Shown: one piece after another, positions 8,544 through 14,911 of the stretch
Numbering within the stretch: the stretch's first letter is position 1
How the letters are laid out: each line of letters begins with the position of its first letter
Assembly: GCA_902784425.1 (NCBI GenBank)
Contig: CACZUS010000020.1
Location: forward strand, 1 to 39,392
DNA: 39,392 bases
Reading direction: 5' to 3'
DNA from: an uncultured Bacteroidales bacterium
Lineage (GTDB): Bacteria; Bacteroidota; Bacteroidia; Bacteroidales; Paludibacteraceae
Made by a program: the position numbers and the translations under genes
Notes under the pieces: generated by a model
The model's input: only the letters and a program-made list of their open reading frames with translations
Told to the model about the DNA's origin: nothing
Databases searched by the model: none

Positions 8544-9026
8544 TCAATCTTTCTCCAAAAACACGATGTCCATCTGGTCATTAATCTTCTCGACCCTACC
8601 GGTCCGATGATAACCTAGTTTTTCGTATATGTGAAGATTCCCTTCTTCCTGCAATATGGTGTCAAGGCACCAATTCTTCTGTCCATGCAATTTTTCTGCA
8701 TTACATATCGCCTGCTGGGCATATCCTTTATGCCTATGCTCCTTCATAATCCAGATGGGGGAAATACGTTTTCTGCTTCCGTCCTTTTTGTCCACAATAC
8801 GTATTACCCCCACCTTTTCATTGGAAACAATGATAAAGTAATAGGTTGTCCATGGTTGTTCGAACTTCGCTATTATTTTTTCAATGCTTTCCGCCCCAGG
8901 GCTCGTGTCAAAATCCTGATATTTTTCTAGCAGGTCGGAAAACGCTTCAACCTGCATCTCCCATACGGTTTCGACGTCTGCTCTTTCTATTGGCCTTAAT
9001 TCCACGTCCATCCTGAGATGTGTCAA
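8544..9026 (-). CDS. GNAT family N-acetyltransferase
   Basis: Protein of 160 residues with the GNAT fold, which transfers acetyl from acetyl-CoA to an amine. The N-terminus has the usual RPIERADVETVWEMQVEAF. The acetyl-CoA-binding loop appears as EHRHKGYAQQAI (Q/RxxGxG/A-type, residues about 95-106). The C-terminal strand NLHIYEKLGYHRTGR is typical of the family. The substrate cannot be told. Two starts are possible, at 9026 and at 9011 (MDVELRPIE). It follows the 89-residue protein by 6 bases, so the two probably form one transcript. It is convergent with the BrxL-like gene, and I see no clear terminator between them. Confidence 0.85.
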   Translation of the reverse strand: MTHLRMDVELRPIERADVETVWEMQVEAFSDLLEKYQDFDTSPGAESIEKIIAKFEQPWTTYYFIIVSNEKVGVIRIVDKKDGSRKRISPIWIMKEHRHKGYAQQAICNAEKLHGQKNWCLDTILQEEGNLHIYEKLGYHRTGRVEKINDQMDIVFLEKD

Positions 9027-9032
9027 AGTTCG

Positions 9033-9302
9033 TTATTTGATGATCTGGAACTTGATGTTTTGCGCTTTCATTTGTCGGCAAAGGGGCATGAGCTGCGACC
9101 ATTGACTTTGGTCTGTCGCATGGGCTTTTACCCCGACAAGAGAGATATCTTCACCACTCAAGGTATAGATGATTGTGGGGTCGGTAATGATTGTGATGTT
9201 CTCCATGGCGCACTTCGTTGTGTTGGCGAGACTGCGCTGTGCTGCCAATGCGTCCTCCTGAGTGAGGCCGTAGGCGATAATTTGTTTAGTAGCTTTCATC
9301 AT
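9033..9302 (-). CDS. Small hypothetical protein, 89 aa
   Basis: Unrecognised protein beginning MMKATKQIIAYGLTQEDALA. Predicted strands alternate with helices: ITIITDPTIIYTL, then SLVGVKAHA, then a helical QLMPLCRQMKAQNIKFQII. The layout resembles a small ferredoxin-like or Rossmann half-domain, but no catalytic residues stand out. It lies just before the GNAT gene with a 6-base gap, so the two are likely co-expressed and might form a modifier and target pair. That is a guess from spacing only. Confidence 0.6.
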   Translation of the reverse strand: MMKATKQIIAYGLTQEDALAAQRSLANTTKCAMENITIITDPTIIYTLSGEDISLVGVKAHATDQSQWSQLMPLCRQMKAQNIKFQIIK

Positions 9303-9430
9303 GGCGATAAGTATTTAGGTTGTTGTTTTTGTAACGATCTAAGAGCCTCGGTCTTACGATAGACTTTGTTGAGCTCTGTTTAACGTTGACAAAAATAGGG
9401 CTACTAAAGGATAATCCACTTAACTGAATG

Positions 9431-9468
9431 GTAGAGTAATATGGTTTTATGTTACCATGTTATTCTAT
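9431..9468 (+). repeat. Hairpin that pairs fully only as plus-strand RNA
   Basis: AGAGTAATATGGT (9433-9445) and ACCATGTTATTCT (9454-9466) pair over 13 positions, including two G-U wobbles, and the pairing extends by two bases at the base. On the minus strand the wobbles become A-C mismatches. It sits in the 287-base gap between kptA and the 89-residue gene. No T-run follows. It may be a small RNA element or a remnant of a mobile repeat. Confidence 0.5.
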
Positions 9469-9525
9469 AAAACGAGCCAACGTTTGATAGAAAGGCCCGA
9501 AACAAAGTGAAACTGGCAATGTTGC

Positions 9526-9589
9526 TATCTTTGCAAAAAACAACAATGGCACTCACTACTACAAAGGATGAGGGGCGTTTGGAGGATAT
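9526..9589 (+). pseudogene. Possible cut-off gene start: promoter and first codons facing the end of kptA
   Basis: TATCTTTG at 9526-9533 matches the -7 consensus on the plus strand. A start codon follows at 9546 (MALTTTKDEGRLEDIY). The frame then runs straight into the antisense of kptA, so only about 15 codons can belong to an original gene. This looks like the 5' end of a lost gene left at a recombination junction. It could be a chance match. Confidence 0.35.
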
Positions 9590-10129
9590 CTACTTCAAAG
9601 GCACATTCCCAATAATATACTTGGCATCCACAAACTCGGTAAGCCAAACACCATTCCGGCTGAGAAAAAACCTGATGCCGTCCTCGCTCATCCGTTTGGC
9701 ATCGATGGTCAGTACGACAGGCTCGCCGTGCCGCTCCCCTACTTTAGTGGCCATGTCGATGGTTGTGGAAAGGTGGACATATAGCCGCTTGCCTTTCAGA
9801 ATGCCTTGCTTCATGATGGAGCCAACTGCATCTTTTGCCGTGCCATGATACAGCATATCGGGCGGCGTGGCTTCTGCCAGTTCCACATCCACTTGAATGC
9901 TGTGGCCTTGCCTGGCACGGATGCGTGTCATGTCCTCTGAAAACTCATACCGCTGCTTGTTGTTGGTGGCCACAATCTCGCGTAACTCTTCCATGGTGAA
10001 ACCATGATTGGCCACCAAGTCATTCACCTCGCGCCAACCATGTTCGTCGAAGGTATAGGACTTGTCATGCCTAAGAAGATACGAGAGCTTTTTGCCTCGT
10101 TTGATGAGATGGGTGGCATGTGTATCCAT
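9590..10129 (-). CDS. kptA: RNA 2'-phosphotransferase
   Basis: KptA/Tpt1 family enzyme of 179 residues, the usual length. It moves an internal RNA 2'-phosphate to NAD+, giving ADP-ribose 1'',2''-cyclic phosphate. The N-terminal domain has KLSYLLRHD (catalytic-type Arg-His). The ADP-ribosyltransferase-like half has RIRARQGHS, then LYHGTA, then YVHLSTT, which carry the expected NAD-binding Arg, His and Ser. The C-terminus has FFLSRNGVWLTEFV. All main motifs are intact. In bacteria the natural substrate is unclear, since this RNA splicing step is absent. It has its own -7 element at 10153-10160 and appears independent of the RiPP operon upstream. Confidence 0.95.
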   Translation of the reverse strand: MDTHATHLIKRGKKLSYLLRHDKSYTFDEHGWREVNDLVANHGFTMEELREIVATNNKQRYEFSEDMTRIRARQGHSIQVDVELAEATPPDMLYHGTAKDAVGSIMKQGILKGKRLYVHLSTTIDMATKVGERHGEPVVLTIDAKRMSEDGIRFFLSRNGVWLTEFVDAKYIIGNVPLK

Positions 10130-10152
10130 TGGAGGAGGGAAAAGTTTGCTAC

Positions 10153-10160
10153 AAATATAC
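10153..10160 (-). promoter_or_regulatory. kptA promoter -7 element (TATATTTG)
   Basis: Exact TAnnTTTG match on the minus strand, 24 bases upstream of the kptA ATG, just after the methyltransferase stop. A CCTCC-rich stretch lies between it and the ATG. Confidence 0.6.
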
Positions 10161-10163
10161 TGC

Positions 10164-10742
10164 CTACTTACTAAAATCCATCATTATTAAAGACATCTGT
10201 TCTGCCTCTACTGTATAAAGAATGTATCTAAAAAAAGAATTTGGCAATAGTACAGCAGCATTTGAAAGATTTAATTTACTTATTACATCACAATAAATAT
10301 ATGCTATGCAATAACGAGACCCAGACTCCCTAATGTGAAGTAAAAAAGCATCACTATCGTCTTTCCTTAAGATACTAAGATCAAATAGTACTAAATCAAA
10401 ACTGCATTGAAAAACATAAGAACCAGCATCAATACAAAAAAAGTTATCTGCAAATTCAGGTAAAACACTACTTTTTGCTTCAAAAATTGATTCTTTTATA
10501 AAATCTACGCCAAAAGGTATTATCCTTTTTTTTGAGTTTCGAATAATATGCTTTAATAATAAAGCATTCCCGCATCCAATATCAATAATCTTTAATGCAT
10601 CATACGGTATAGTCTCTACCGCATCAACAAACATTGAATACTCATTGATTGGATATTCATCAAAACCATTTCTTTCATATACGGTTTCTCCTTGAGGATA
10701 TAAGGAATAGAAATCGTACCGATTAGAATAAAAACTATCCAT
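10164..10742 (-). CDS. SAM-dependent methyltransferase of the RiPP operon
   Basis: Class I methyltransferase-like protein of 192 residues. Motif I, IIDIGCGNALLL (residues about 52-63), binds S-adenosylmethionine. An acidic strand (IPFGVDFI) follows, and DLVLFDLSIL provides the motif IV region. The N-terminal section is rich in Tyr, Phe and Asn. It is the last gene of the AT-rich operon, after the 58-residue peptide gene and a strong hairpin. That position suggests it methylates the peptide product, but the substrate is not shown by sequence. It could also be a self-protection enzyme. Confidence 0.75.
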   Translation of the reverse strand: MDSFYSNRYDFYSLYPQGETVYERNGFDEYPINEYSMFVDAVETIPYDALKIIDIGCGNALLLKHIIRNSKKRIIPFGVDFIKESIFEAKSSVLPEFADNFFCIDAGSYVFQCSFDLVLFDLSILRKDDSDAFLLHIRESGSRYCIAYIYCDVISKLNLSNAAVLLPNSFFRYILYTVEAEQMSLIMMDFSK

Positions 10743-10750
10743 AATTAAAT

Positions 10751-10777
10751 GACACGGAGGAGACTCTCCTCCGTGTC
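10751..10777 (-). promoter_or_regulatory. Strong 12-bp hairpin between precursor peptide and methyltransferase
   Basis: GACACGGAGGAG (10751-10762) pairs perfectly with CTCCTCCGTGTC (10766-10777) around a 3-base loop. On the transcribed strand it ends 8 bases before the methyltransferase ATG and 7 bases after the precursor stop codon. The sequence after it (ATTTAATTATGG) is not a T-run, so it is not a classic terminator. The stem holds GGAGGAG. It may protect or cap the precursor mRNA, or lower methyltransferase expression. Confidence 0.75.
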
Positions 10778-10784
10778 TTTAGGC

Positions 10785-10961
10785 TTAATGATGATTTGTG
10801 AAACCACCATCGTTCCAATTCTGATGATTCCCTTGGTAATCCTTAGAAATGACATCAAGGTGAGGTTCAAAAGCTCGTTTTGAAGTAATACTCAATGGCT
10901 TTTCTTGAACTTTGCTAATCAAATTAGCCACAACGTTGTTTGAATTTGGATACGCATTCAT
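10785..10961 (-). CDS. RiPP precursor peptide, 58 aa (with radical SAM enzyme 2)
   Basis: Short ORF of 58 residues read directly from the DNA, starting MNAYPNSNNVVANLISK. The hydrophobic and charged first 40 residues look like a leader. The end is a likely core rich in aromatic residues, Asn, Gly and His: YQGNHQNWNDGGFTNHH. Aromatic-x-Asp/Asn units (WND, FTN) fit known targets of cyclophane-forming radical SAM enzymes. It starts 11 bases after the stop of the radical SAM enzyme at 10973-12118. It has no Cys, so thioether chemistry is unlikely. Its sequence differs from the 39-residue precursor at the head of the same operon, which suggests each of the two radical SAM enzymes has its own substrate. 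Confidence 0.7.
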   Translation of the reverse strand: MNAYPNSNNVVANLISKVQEKPLSITSKRAFEPHLDVISKDYQGNHQNWNDGGFTNHH

Positions 10962-10972
10962 ACAATAGTAAA

Positions 10973-12118
10973 TTAGAGTTTAACTTGATTATTTATGTAT
11001 TCCCACATATACGAGAATAGTTTTTTTCTTCCTTCACAATATAAATAGTGATTGTTTCCATCACGTTGCATAGTACATCCATTAAAACAACCAGAATGCC
11101 ATTTGCAGTTTTTGCATTCTGATGAAACATAGTTAATAACTTTGGAGTACTCTAAACGTTGATTGCTATTAAGAATGTCCAATAACTTATCATTTAATAT
11201 ATTAGAGGTTTTCTTGTAATCAGAATCAAAATAGTAGCTTTCACATGTCGGCGTAATAGCACCATCAGGATCAAGTGCAATAAAAGACGAACATATACCC
11301 GAGTTTTGGCAAATGCCCGAGTATTTCCCAAGTAAACCACTAATGAAAGTGTCAATTTCTCTAATCTCTATAGAAGGATCGTTTCTTTCTAACCATAGAT
11401 CAAAAAGAGACTTGTATAAGAAGAAATAATCATCATTGGATAATGATTGTTCTTTCATTAATGGATTGGTATTTCCCGTGTCATTATAAACATTTACACC
11501 CCATTTTTTAATCTTTAATGTGTCTACAAAAAAATCAAAACTATCTTTAATATAATTCAATGAAGACTTAGTAGCCGTTTGCAAAATACCTGGCTCCATA
11601 TCAAACTCACGAAACAATTCCATAGTAGCAACAACACGAAGAAAAGTGCCCTCGCCTTGTTGGTTTTTGCGGAACTGGTCGTGACAACATTGAACACCAT
11701 CCAAACTCATTCCAACATGAAAATCATTCTCCTTAAAAAATGAAACCCATGTTTTATCAATCAAAATGCCATTTGTCTGAATGTTATTCTTAATAATTTG
11801 TTCATCTCTTTTATATTGATTTTCAAATTCTACAACTCTTTTATAAAAATCAATTCCAGCCAATAAAGGTTCTCCCCCATGCCACACAAATGTCGCCTCG
11901 TCACCTGATATTTCAAGAAATTGAGAAATGAATGATTCTAATACTTCATTTGACATTATTTTTGAGTGACTAAACCTTTGATCAATGGAATTATAATAAC
12001 AATAAGCACATTTCAAATTGCACAAATCCCCACATGGTCTAATTATAGGCATTATTTTAGACATAGGGCAAGTAAATACTATTCTATTCTCATAAGTTCC
12101 CATCCTAATATTAGTCAA
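10973..12118 (-). CDS. Radical SAM/SPASM peptide-modifying enzyme 2
   Basis: Protein of 381 residues. The radical SAM cluster motif is CNLKCAYC (Cys 33, 37, 40), preceded by RPCGDL as in anaerobic sulfatase maturase-like enzymes. HGGEPLLAG, NNIQTNGILID and GMSLDG are the usual SAM-binding barrel motifs. The C-terminal SPASM region has Cys-rich sites for extra iron-sulfur clusters: YSGICQNSGICSS, PTCESYY, then CKNCKWHSGCFNGC. It lies 15 bases after enzyme 1 and 11 bases before the 58-residue peptide, its probable substrate. It belongs to a different branch from enzymes 1 and 3. SPASM enzymes install thioether or carbon-carbon links in peptides; the aromatic core points to the latter. Confidence 0.9.
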   Translation of the reverse strand: MTNIRMGTYENRIVFTCPMSKIMPIIRPCGDLCNLKCAYCYYNSIDQRFSHSKIMSNEVLESFISQFLEISGDEATFVWHGGEPLLAGIDFYKRVVEFENQYKRDEQIIKNNIQTNGILIDKTWVSFFKENDFHVGMSLDGVQCCHDQFRKNQQGEGTFLRVVATMELFREFDMEPGILQTATKSSLNYIKDSFDFFVDTLKIKKWGVNVYNDTGNTNPLMKEQSLSNDDYFFLYKSLFDLWLERNDPSIEIREIDTFISGLLGKYSGICQNSGICSSFIALDPDGAITPTCESYYFDSDYKKTSNILNDKLLDILNSNQRLEYSKVINYVSSECKNCKWHSGCFNGCTMQRDGNNHYLYCEGRKKLFSYMWEYINNQVKL

Positions 12119-12133
12119 TCTTCTACATACTGG

Positions 12134-13249
12134 TTAGTTTTCTATTTGATTTTTTGCGAAATCGTCATCTATGCTTTTTTGTACTTTCTCTTGAATAAAT
12201 GGGTACACTAATTTAAATGCATCACAAAAAGCATTTTTTTCATTAGGAAGAACGTTTCTAAAGCAGCCTCCGCCACATAGATTATTCACTTCACATTTAT
12301 TACACACTTTAATAATACTCCTTTTTGCAATTTCAACAAGCTGAACGTATAAATCAGAGCTCTTTATGCCGAAAAAATCATCACTTTTAATATTCCCTAT
12401 AATATTGTTGTCAAGTGTATATGGGTCACAAAAAGAAACGCTACCATCTGGCGTTATGGAAAGGATATTGCCACAATTTTCGTGATTACAAAATGTACAT
12501 GTTGGAGGAGTAATATTCAGTATTCTTCTAATGACATCTTCAAATTCCCTTACTTTTAAATCATAATCACCATAGTAATATCGCTCAAAAAGAGTAATAA
12601 GGAAGTCGGAAAGAATTCCATTATCAACAGTTTTTTGTGTTGCCTCGTCATACATACAATAGCATAGTCCAATAGAATGGATGTTATTTTCCACCAAAAA
12701 ATCATAATATTGATTTGCCATACCTTTGTGGTTATTAGTAATAACAGATAATACTCCGAAACTACAGCCACAAGCATTCATCTTTTGAATGTTGTCAAGA
12801 ACAATCTTTACACACTCATTGTTACCATGAAAGTTGCACGATTCTGGCCCATCAATTGAAACCCCTATACCAAATTCATTACTTTTAAAGAAATCTATCC
12901 ATTGTTGACTAAGTAACAGTCCATTTGTTTGAATGCTATTAGTGAATGTTAAGGTCGGATAGATCAATTTCATTTCGTTTTGAAAATCAACTGCTTTAAC
13001 AAAATTGTCAATCCCCCACAACAGCGGTTCACCCCCATGAAAAATAAGATGTACTTTTCTCCAGTTGTTAGCAAGATTGAATTTTATCGCCTTATCAACA
13101 ATGACTTTATATAATTCGATATCCATTTTGTTTTTTGCAGCACTGGTATGGTATCTACAAAAATCGCACTCATAATTACAATAATCTACTACTTTAATAA
13201 TTGGAGTAATGAGATTTCTTGAATTAGAATGTTTGAATTCGGCTTTCAT
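12134..13249 (-). CDS. Radical SAM/SPASM peptide-modifying enzyme 1
   Basis: Protein of 371 residues. The cluster motif is CNYECDFC (Cys 24, 28, 31), followed by HGGEPLLWG, NSIQTNGLLL and GVSIDGPES. The C-terminal SPASM part has CTFCNHENC, FCDPY, CNKCEVNNLCGGGC and AFCDAFK. It is closely related to the enzyme at 22312-23388; both contain CDFCRYH, HGGEPLLWGI, HKGMA, SVGLCYC/SIGLCYC and the same SPASM spacing. Both are paired with a 39-residue precursor ending in SDSWxDS. It is the first enzyme of the operon, 228 bases after its precursor gene. It probably links an aromatic ring to the residue two positions later within repeated aromatic-x-Asp units. Confidence 0.92.
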   Translation of the reverse strand: MKAEFKHSNSRNLITPIIKVVDYCNYECDFCRYHTSAAKNKMDIELYKVIVDKAIKFNLANNWRKVHLIFHGGEPLLWGIDNFVKAVDFQNEMKLIYPTLTFTNSIQTNGLLLSQQWIDFFKSNEFGIGVSIDGPESCNFHGNNECVKIVLDNIQKMNACGCSFGVLSVITNNHKGMANQYYDFLVENNIHSIGLCYCMYDEATQKTVDNGILSDFLITLFERYYYGDYDLKVREFEDVIRRILNITPPTCTFCNHENCGNILSITPDGSVSFCDPYTLDNNIIGNIKSDDFFGIKSSDLYVQLVEIAKRSIIKVCNKCEVNNLCGGGCFRNVLPNEKNAFCDAFKLVYPFIQEKVQKSIDDDFAKNQIEN

Positions 13250-13346
13250 AACAATAATAACGCTGTGTGTTTAATTTCTTTGCAAAACAACATCTGCCAA
13301 ATAACTTGTGAGTTGACGATTAACTTAAATAGGCACAAAAAAGATA

Positions 13347-13450
13347 GTGTGTCAAAACAGAAAAATAGCTAATGATTGACTATTTGAAATCGCCCAAAAA
13401 CTATAGTACAAAAAGCCACCTAAAATAAGCCTTTTTTTGTTTTGACACAC
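13347..13450. repeat. 104-bp element with 13-bp perfect terminal inverted repeats
   Basis: GTGTGTCAAAACA (13347-13359) and its complement TGTTTTGACACAC (13438-13450) bound an AT-rich 104-bp unit without coding capacity. Similarity between the ends continues imperfectly inward. I see no clear target duplication. It resembles a small non-autonomous transposable element (MITE) inserted between the precursor and enzyme 1. It could also act as an RNA structure that lowers enzyme expression relative to precursor. Confidence 0.6.
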
Positions 13451-13477
13451 CGTCCTATGCTAAAGTGTACTTTTTTC

Positions 13478-13597
13478 TCAATGAGAATCTCTCCAACTAT
13501 CTGAATAATCCGAATGGCTATAATCTGGCCAATTATCCACATAATCATGATGAATGCATCTGATATTCCTCAAATTCAACTCGTCTTTTAAAGCCAT
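13478..13597 (-). CDS. RiPP precursor peptide, 39 aa, with aromatic-x-Asp repeats
   Basis: Short ORF read from the DNA. The start at 13597 gives 39 residues (MALKDELNLRNIRCIHH...), the same length as the related precursor at 23427-23546. An upstream in-frame ATG at 13618 would add MNGKRRI. The leader is about 17 residues. The core repeats aromatic-x-Asp: YVD, WPD, YSD, WRD, and it ends SDSWRDSH, nearly the same as SDSWGDSYG in the other precursor. Radical SAM/SPASM enzymes of the triceptide group join the first and third residue of such units. It is the first gene after the promoter at 13676-13683. Function of the product is unknown. Confidence 0.8.
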   Translation of the reverse strand: MALKDELNLRNIRCIHHDYVDNWPDYSHSDYSDSWRDSH

Positions 13598-13622
13598 AAT
13601 TCTTCTTTTTCCGTTCATAATT

Positions 13623-13660
13623 CTTGTGTCTAGTTATACCCCATTAGACTCATCGGTTTT
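13623..13660 (-). promoter_or_regulatory. Leader motif shared with the second RiPP cassette (copy 1)
   Basis: The minus strand reads AAAACCGATGAGTCTAATGG then GGTATAACTAGAC. The cassette at 23576-23609 has AAAACCGAAGAGCCGATGGG then ATATAACCGAGCC at the same place in the leader. Here GTCTA and TAGAC can pair around the conserved 12-base loop. It may be a small RNA regulatory element or an inherited leader. Confidence 0.5.
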
Positions 13661-13675
13661 AATTATTTAACGTTA

Positions 13676-13683
13676 CAAAAATA
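13676..13683 (-). promoter_or_regulatory. RiPP operon promoter (TATTTTTG)
   Basis: Exact -7 match on the minus strand. A TTTG element lies about 20 bases upstream, near the usual distance for the Bacteroidota -33 box. It is 79 bases upstream of the 39-residue precursor start. From here to the phosphatase start at 14052 nothing else is supported except the divergent promoter at 14019. Confidence 0.65.
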
Positions 13684-14018
13684 AACATTTTTTCTTATCC
13701 AACCAAACTTTTTTTCCGTATTTTTTTCAACTACCAATCTTTTAGACTTTTCATACCATTTTCTTTCATTTTGTCAGACTTCCCTGTTGTATGATTCATG
13801 CCTTTTTTGTCACTGGCGTCATTATTATGACAAAGGTTGTTCATTACCTGAAAGCGTTGGTTATGTCCAATCATCAATTACACCGCAAAGATAGCCCCAT
13901 CAACAGCAATAAACTTAGAGGACAATTAGAGGAAAGCGCATGGGTATATTTATCACCCATTATGTTTTATCGTCACAAGAAGCACAGAGAGCGTGCATCG
14001 CATGAGTCTCGAAATTGT

Positions 14019-14026
14019 TATCTTTG
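14019..14026 (+). promoter_or_regulatory. Phosphatase gene promoter -7 element (TATCTTTG)
   Basis: Exact TAnnTTTG match, 25 bases upstream of the ATG at 14052. This decides that start over the in-frame ATG at 13791, which lies upstream of the promoter. Confidence 0.65.
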
Positions 14027-14051
14027 CGCCTCAAAGAATTGTATTCATATC

Positions 14052-14747
14052 ATGAGCAAATACAACATCATCGGCGACATTCATGGAAGAGATTCGTGGC
14101 GGCGTCTCGTTGACGAGAACTGCATCAACGTTTTCGTTGGGGACTATTTCGATCCGTACGAAGATATTCATTTCATGGACTTGCAGTATAACTTTATGGA
14201 GATTATAGAGTTCAAAAAGAAACACCCCGATAATGTCGTGCTTTTGTATGGGAACCATGATTTTGAATATCTCCCAGGTGTTTTTGAGAAATCCAATCGG
14301 TATGACGGTTTAAATGCGCAAACCATCTCGTGGCTGCTGATGAAAACGATTGACTTGTTTGAAGGCGTGGCATACGCCATCGGCGAGGACTATCTCGTCA
14401 CCCATGCCGGCGTGACAAGCGATTGGAAAAACACGTATCTACCTCATGTTGCCGACATCAAGCCAAGCAGCGTGGCAGCGGCCATCAACGACCTATGGCG
14501 CAAAGACAAAACGCCGTTTTCGTTCGGCGCAAATTGTTACGGGAATGATTTCTGTGGTGAAGACCCTCATCATTCACCGATATGGGTGCGACCCGAATCG
14601 TTATGCCTTCATAACCTATACAAAGGCACTTCTGTCAAACAGATTGTCGGCCACACCAAGGTGAAGGAAATCGCCGAGGTCGCAGGTGTGGTTTTGGTGG
14701 ATTGCCTTGACACAGTAGAGCGATCCTATAAGGTGGAATGGCCTTAA
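14052..14747 (+). CDS. Calcineurin-like metallophosphatase
   Basis: Protein of 231 residues beginning MSKYNIIGDIHGR. The two-metal site of the calcineurin-like superfamily is complete: GDIHG (Asp, His), GDYFDPY (bridging Asp), YGNHDFEY (Asn, His), THAG (His) and GHTK (His). The order resembles serine/threonine protein phosphatases of the PP2A/bacterial Pph group, but the protein is short, so it may act on a nucleotide or a phosphoprotein. The 87 residues encoded upstream in the same frame have no family features. The gene is single, with its own promoter, between the first RiPP operon and the ATPase gene. Confidence 0.88.
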   Translation: MSKYNIIGDIHGRDSWRRLVDENCINVFVGDYFDPYEDIHFMDLQYNFMEIIEFKKKHPDNVVLLYGNHDFEYLPGVFEKSNRYDGLNAQTISWLLMKTIDLFEGVAYAIGEDYLVTHAGVTSDWKNTYLPHVADIKPSSVAAAINDLWRKDKTPFSFGANCYGNDFCGEDPHHSPIWVRPESLCLHNLYKGTSVKQIVGHTKVKEIAEVAGVVLVDCLDTVERSYKVEWP

Positions 14748-14827
14748 AGGAAAGACGTTATGGGTTGCATTTATAGTCAAAATGATGGTTTTTACTCCTA
14801 AAAAGTTTCCATGTCAAGAAAAAACTT

Positions 14828-14835
14828 TATTTTTG
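14828..14835 (+). promoter_or_regulatory. ATPase gene promoter -7 element (TATTTTTG)
   Basis: Exact TAnnTTTG match, 76 bases upstream of the ATPase ATG and directly next to the inverted repeat at 14838-14872. Confidence 0.65.
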
Positions 14836-14837
14836 CA

Positions 14838-14872
14838 ATCGAACTACAAAGTTCCGAACTGTATAGTTCGAT
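14838..14872. promoter_or_regulatory. Operator-like inverted repeat at the ATPase promoter
   Basis: ATCGAACTA (14838-14846) and TAGTTCGAT (14864-14872) are perfect complements. Between them lies a second palindrome, AGTTCCGAACT (14850-14860). The GAACT/AGTTC unit thus occurs four times just after the -7 element. A repressor, perhaps the ATPase itself, could bind here and block transcription. Confidence 0.55.
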
Positions 14873-14911
14873 TTTAGCAAAATGATAATCAATGATTTAA
14901 AACAATAGAAA

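Noticed and set aside
10751..10777. Intrinsic terminator
   Set aside because: The stem is strong, but no T-run follows on the transcribed strand and the methyltransferase ATG comes 8 bases later.
13791..14051. N-terminal extension of 87 residues on the phosphatase
   Set aside because: The -7 element at 14019-14026 and the family start MSKYNIIGDIHG place the true start at 14052.
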